8,867 nt of DNA from the NCBI GenBank assembly GCA_903907885.1, contig CAIVPY010000188.1, positions 1 through 8,867 of the forward strand. The letters are read 5' to 3'. Under the pieces are notes generated by a model that did no database searches, was not told the DNA's origin, and worked only from the letters and a program-made list of their open reading frames with translations. This DNA is from an uncultured Bacteroidota bacterium (GTDB lineage: Bacteria > Bacteroidota > Bacteroidia > UKL13-3). Shown piece by piece: positions 6,817 to 8,867 of this stretch. The position numbers were made by a program, and so were the translations under genes. Each line of letters opens with the position of its first letter. Position 1 is the first letter of the stretch.

Positions 6817-6818
6817 TT

Positions 6819-7712
6819 CTATCTTAAAACGTAATTACTAGAGTGTACCAATGTGTTTTCGATAAAAACTTCGATGGTATAAGTACCACTTTCAAGTATG
6901 CGTTCATCATTTTCGTAATTTAAGCAAATGTTTTGCTTTTCACCCGTATAATTAATTTTCAAAGAAGCTGTAGCATCGATAGTTTCACCTTCTGATGTTT
7001 TAAGTTCGGCTCTGGTGTTGCCCATTAAAGGTTTGCCATTTGGAGCCATAATACGCATGTAAACCATTTTATCTCCAGTGCCACTCACTTTATTGTCCAT
7101 CACAGTGAAACAAGCTTCAATTTTGTTGGTTTTCTTAGCCAAAACCGATTCGACAAACTTGCCGCTGTTTTTCTTTTTGAAAGAAGCTACTTTCATGTAT
7201 TCAGCTTTTAGTTGCGAGGCTGTAGTAACCTTTTGTTCCAACATGTTTTTTTGCTGAGTTACTTCACCAAGAGTTGTGTTTAATTGGGCGTTATCTTCTT
7301 TCAGTTTTTTGTTTTCGGCCATCAACACATCTATTTTATCCAAAAATTCATCACGCAGACTCTTTAATTCAGCTAATTCTTCTTTTAGTTTTTTGCTTAG
7401 CTTAACTTGGTTTTTTTCTTTGGCAATTAGGCTGCGAATTTTGCTTTCTTGCTCGGCCATTTTTCCGTTTGCTTCGTTCAATAGTGTGTCAAGATTACCC
7501 GCAATTCCTCTGTATTTTTCCAATTCCATTTCGGTTGATGCTAGTTCACGCTCAACGTCCACTCTCACAGTGATTAGGCTATCCACTTCATTACTATATT
7601 GTATAACCGTGGTGCTATGGTTCTTAAATTGATAAACATTAAAGCCTATCGAACCAATTAAAAGCAGAAGCAAAAGTAGCATGCTGCTGCGGTTGTTATT
7701 ATTTTCTGACAT
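6819..7712 (-). CDS. Membrane-anchored coiled-coil protein of unknown function
   Basis: A 297-residue protein. A short polar start (MSENNNNRSS) is followed by one transmembrane helix (about 11-25, with seven Leu in a row), then a long Glu/Lys/Leu-rich coiled coil (about 40-165, heptad-like text such as LSKKLKEELAELKSLRDEFL). The C-terminal part (about 175-297) looks like a small beta-rich domain: IEACFTVMDNKVSGTGDKMV, YMRIMAPNGKPL and SGTYTIEVFIEN. The helix is probably a signal anchor, placing coiled coil and C-terminal domain in the periplasm. I recall similar proteins in Bacteroidota, often misnamed after chromosome-segregation proteins because of the coiled coil. No enzyme motif is seen. 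Cys201 and Cys263 are the only two cysteines. It leads the unit that includes the acetyltransferase gene. Confidence 0.85.
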   Translation of the reverse strand: MSENNNNRSSMLLLLLLLIGSIGFNVYQFKNHSTTVIQYSNEVDSLITVRVDVERELASTEMELEKYRGIAGNLDTLLNEANGKMAEQESKIRSLIAKEKNQVKLSKKLKEELAELKSLRDEFLDKIDVLMAENKKLKEDNAQLNTTLGEVTQQKNMLEQKVTTASQLKAEYMKVASFKKKNSGKFVESVLAKKTNKIEACFTVMDNKVSGTGDKMVYMRIMAPNGKPLMGNTRAELKTSEGETIDATASLKINYTGEKQNICLNYENDERILESGTYTIEVFIENTLVHSSNYVLR

Positions 7713-7732
7713 GGTGTGTGAAATTATTTATG

Positions 7733-7763
7733 CAAAGTAAATAGCTTCAACCGATTAAAAACT
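7733..7763 (-). promoter_or_regulatory. Candidate promoter for the coiled-coil/acetyltransferase unit
   Basis: On the minus strand TTACTTTG (7740-7733) matches the Bacteroidota -7 element TAnnTTTG at 7 of 8 bases. A T-run (7763-7760) lies 19 bases upstream, where the TTTG -33 element is expected but is not matched well. Transcription would start about 15 bases before the ATG. The call rests on consensus recall only. Confidence 0.3.
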
Positions 7764-7791
7764 ATCTAGTTATAAACAAAACGTAAATTAT

Positions 7792-7799
7792 TACTTTTA
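7792..7799 (+). promoter_or_regulatory. Candidate -7 element for lpxB
   Basis: TACTTTTA matches TAnnTTTG at 7 of 8 bases and ends 13 bases before the lpxB ATG. No clear -33 element is present. In an AT-rich gap such matches arise easily by chance. Confidence 0.2.
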
Positions 7800-7812
7800 C
7801 ATTGCAGCCGAA

Positions 7813-8867
7813 ATGAAATATTTTTTAGTAACTGGTGAGGCCAGTGGTGATTTGCATGGTGCCAACCTAATAAAATCGATTAAAGAGAGTGACAAGTCGG
7901 CTCGGTTTAATTATTGGGGTGGCGATAAAATGGCTGCTCAGGCTGATGGTTTGTTGATGCATTATAAAAACATTAGCATCATGGGATTTGTGGAAGTGTT
8001 GTTGAACTTGCGAAGTATTTTTGCTAATATGGATTTTTGCAAAAATCAAATTAGTTCGTTTGCGCCTGATGTGGTAGTGTTGATTGATTTTCCAGGTTTC
8101 AATCTGCGTATAGCTGAATTTTGCAAATCAAAGGGTATTAAAGTGGTGTATTATATTTCGCCAAAAGTTTGGGCATGGAAAGAAAGCAGGGCCAAAAAGC
8201 TAGAAAAGTATGTTGATTTATTGCTTTTAATTTTCCCTTTTGAGGTAGATTATTTTAAAAAATGGAAAGTAAAAGCAGTGTATGTTGGCAATCCTTTGCT
8301 TGACGAAATAGCGCATTTTAACCCCAATACTTTGTTTCGCCAACAAAATGATTTGAGCGATAAACCCATTATTGCCTTATTGCCAGGTAGCCGAAAACAG
8401 GAGATAAAAACAACCCTTCCTTTGATGATGGAATTGGCTAAATCGTATCCTGATTATCAATTCTTGGTAGCTGGAGCTCCTTCTATTTCAAAAGAAATGT
8501 ATGCACCATTTGTAAACCAAAACGTGAAAATTATATATAACCAAACATACGACATTTTAAATTTATCTACTGCTGCTATTGTGTGTAGCGGCACTGCGAC
8601 TTTAGAAGCTGCCTTGTTTGATGTGCCTCAAGTGTGTGCGTATGCTGCCAATCCCATTTCGTATTTTATTGCCAAAATGTTGGTGAAGGTTCAATATATT
8701 TCGCTTGTAAACCTTAACCTACATAAAGAGGCTATTTGCGAGTTGGTGCAGTCTGATTTTAATGATAAAAGATTGGCACAAGAGTTTGAAGCTATTTTGC
8801 CTAGCGGTGCTAAAAGAAATAAACTCTTAAACGATTATGCCGAGCTAAGAAGCCTGTTTGGAAAAGG
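7813..8867 (+). CDS. lpxB: Lipid-A-disaccharide synthase LpxB (partial, 3' end beyond window)
   Basis: An open frame of 351 codons starts at ATG 7813 and runs off the right edge. The start is fixed by MKYFLVTGEASGDLHGANL, which is the family's usual N-terminus. LpxB is a GT-B glycosyltransferase (family 19) that joins UDP-2,3-diacylglucosamine and lipid X into lipid A disaccharide 1-phosphate at the inner face of the cytoplasmic membrane. Visible motifs: GEASGD (8-13), IDFPGFNLR (91-99), SPKVWAW (116-122), VGNPLLDE (158-165), ALLPGSRKQEI (188-198) and CSGTATLEAAL in the C-terminal nucleotide-binding half. Compared with a usual 365-390 residues, only the last helix or so is missing. It is divergent from the coiled-coil gene with a 100-base gap. 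No other lipid A gene is in the window. Confidence 0.96.
   Translation, partial: MKYFLVTGEASGDLHGANLIKSIKESDKSARFNYWGGDKMAAQADGLLMHYKNISIMGFVEVLLNLRSIFANMDFCKNQISSFAPDVVVLIDFPGFNLRIAEFCKSKGIKVVYYISPKVWAWKESRAKKLEKYVDLLLLIFPFEVDYFKKWKVKAVYVGNPLLDEIAHFNPNTLFRQQNDLSDKPIIALLPGSRKQEIKTTLPLMMELAKSYPDYQFLVAGAPSISKEMYAPFVNQNVKIIYNQTYDILNLSTAAIVCSGTATLEAALFDVPQVCAYAANPISYFIAKMLVKVQYISLVNLNLHKEAICELVQSDFNDKRLAQEFEAILPSGAKRNKLLNDYAELRSLFGK

Noticed and set aside
7276..7632. Plus-strand frame of 118 codons
   Set aside because: It is antisense to the coiled-coil gene. Its Ser/Phe/Leu-rich text is what the complement of Glu/Lys/Leu codons gives.
7867..8049. Minus-strand frame of 60 codons
   Set aside because: It is antisense to lpxB, whose sequence is unmistakable.
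1..8867. Search for tRNA, rRNA, CRISPR arrays, insertion sequences, integrases, phage or defence genes
   Set aside because: No cloverleaf, spaced repeats, transposase or integrase motifs, or terminal inverted repeats were recognised by eye. The genes are typical chromosomal housekeeping and envelope genes.

Overview
The window is AT-rich and reads as ordinary chromosome of a Bacteroidota (Bacteroidetes-type) bacterium. The evidence is a TPR/PD40/OmpA-like envelope protein, a DUF4294 protein, a long Lgt-family protein of the type seen in that phylum, lpxB (so a Gram-negative outer membrane), weak or absent Shine-Dalgarno sequences, and -7-like elements resembling TAnnTTTG. No mobile element, tRNA, rRNA or CRISPR array was seen.

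Layout. (i) 1-699, minus strand: the 5' part of a membrane-anchored protein, possibly DUF3352-like, running off the left edge. (ii) 700-825: a divergent intergenic region with two copies of a short palindrome, TACA-N-TGTA. (iii) 826-4527, plus strand: a DUF423 membrane protein, a SixA-type phosphohistidine phosphatase (4-base overlap), a TPR/PD40/OmpA peptidoglycan-associated protein split into two frames, and an M48 metalloprotease lipoprotein. (iv) 4534-7712, minus strand: a coiled-coil membrane protein followed by an SSAT-like GNAT acetyltransferase, then an Lgt-family diacylglyceryl transferase followed by a DUF4294 secreted protein. (v) 7813-8867, plus strand: lpxB, lacking only its last residues at the right edge.

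The common theme is the cell envelope: lipoprotein maturation (Lgt), lipid A synthesis (LpxB), a peptidoglycan-binding OmpA-type protein and an envelope protease that is itself a predicted lipoprotein. The genes form small separate transcription units and not one recognisable system.

The most notable observation is that the TPR/PD40/OmpA gene is interrupted by a one-base frame change exactly at a run of nine A. The two halves join into one normal protein if one A is added or if the ribosome slips by -1. This is a sequencing or assembly error, a true mutation, or programmed or transcriptional slippage. The sequence alone cannot decide. I do not see convincing evidence of a wholly new system.
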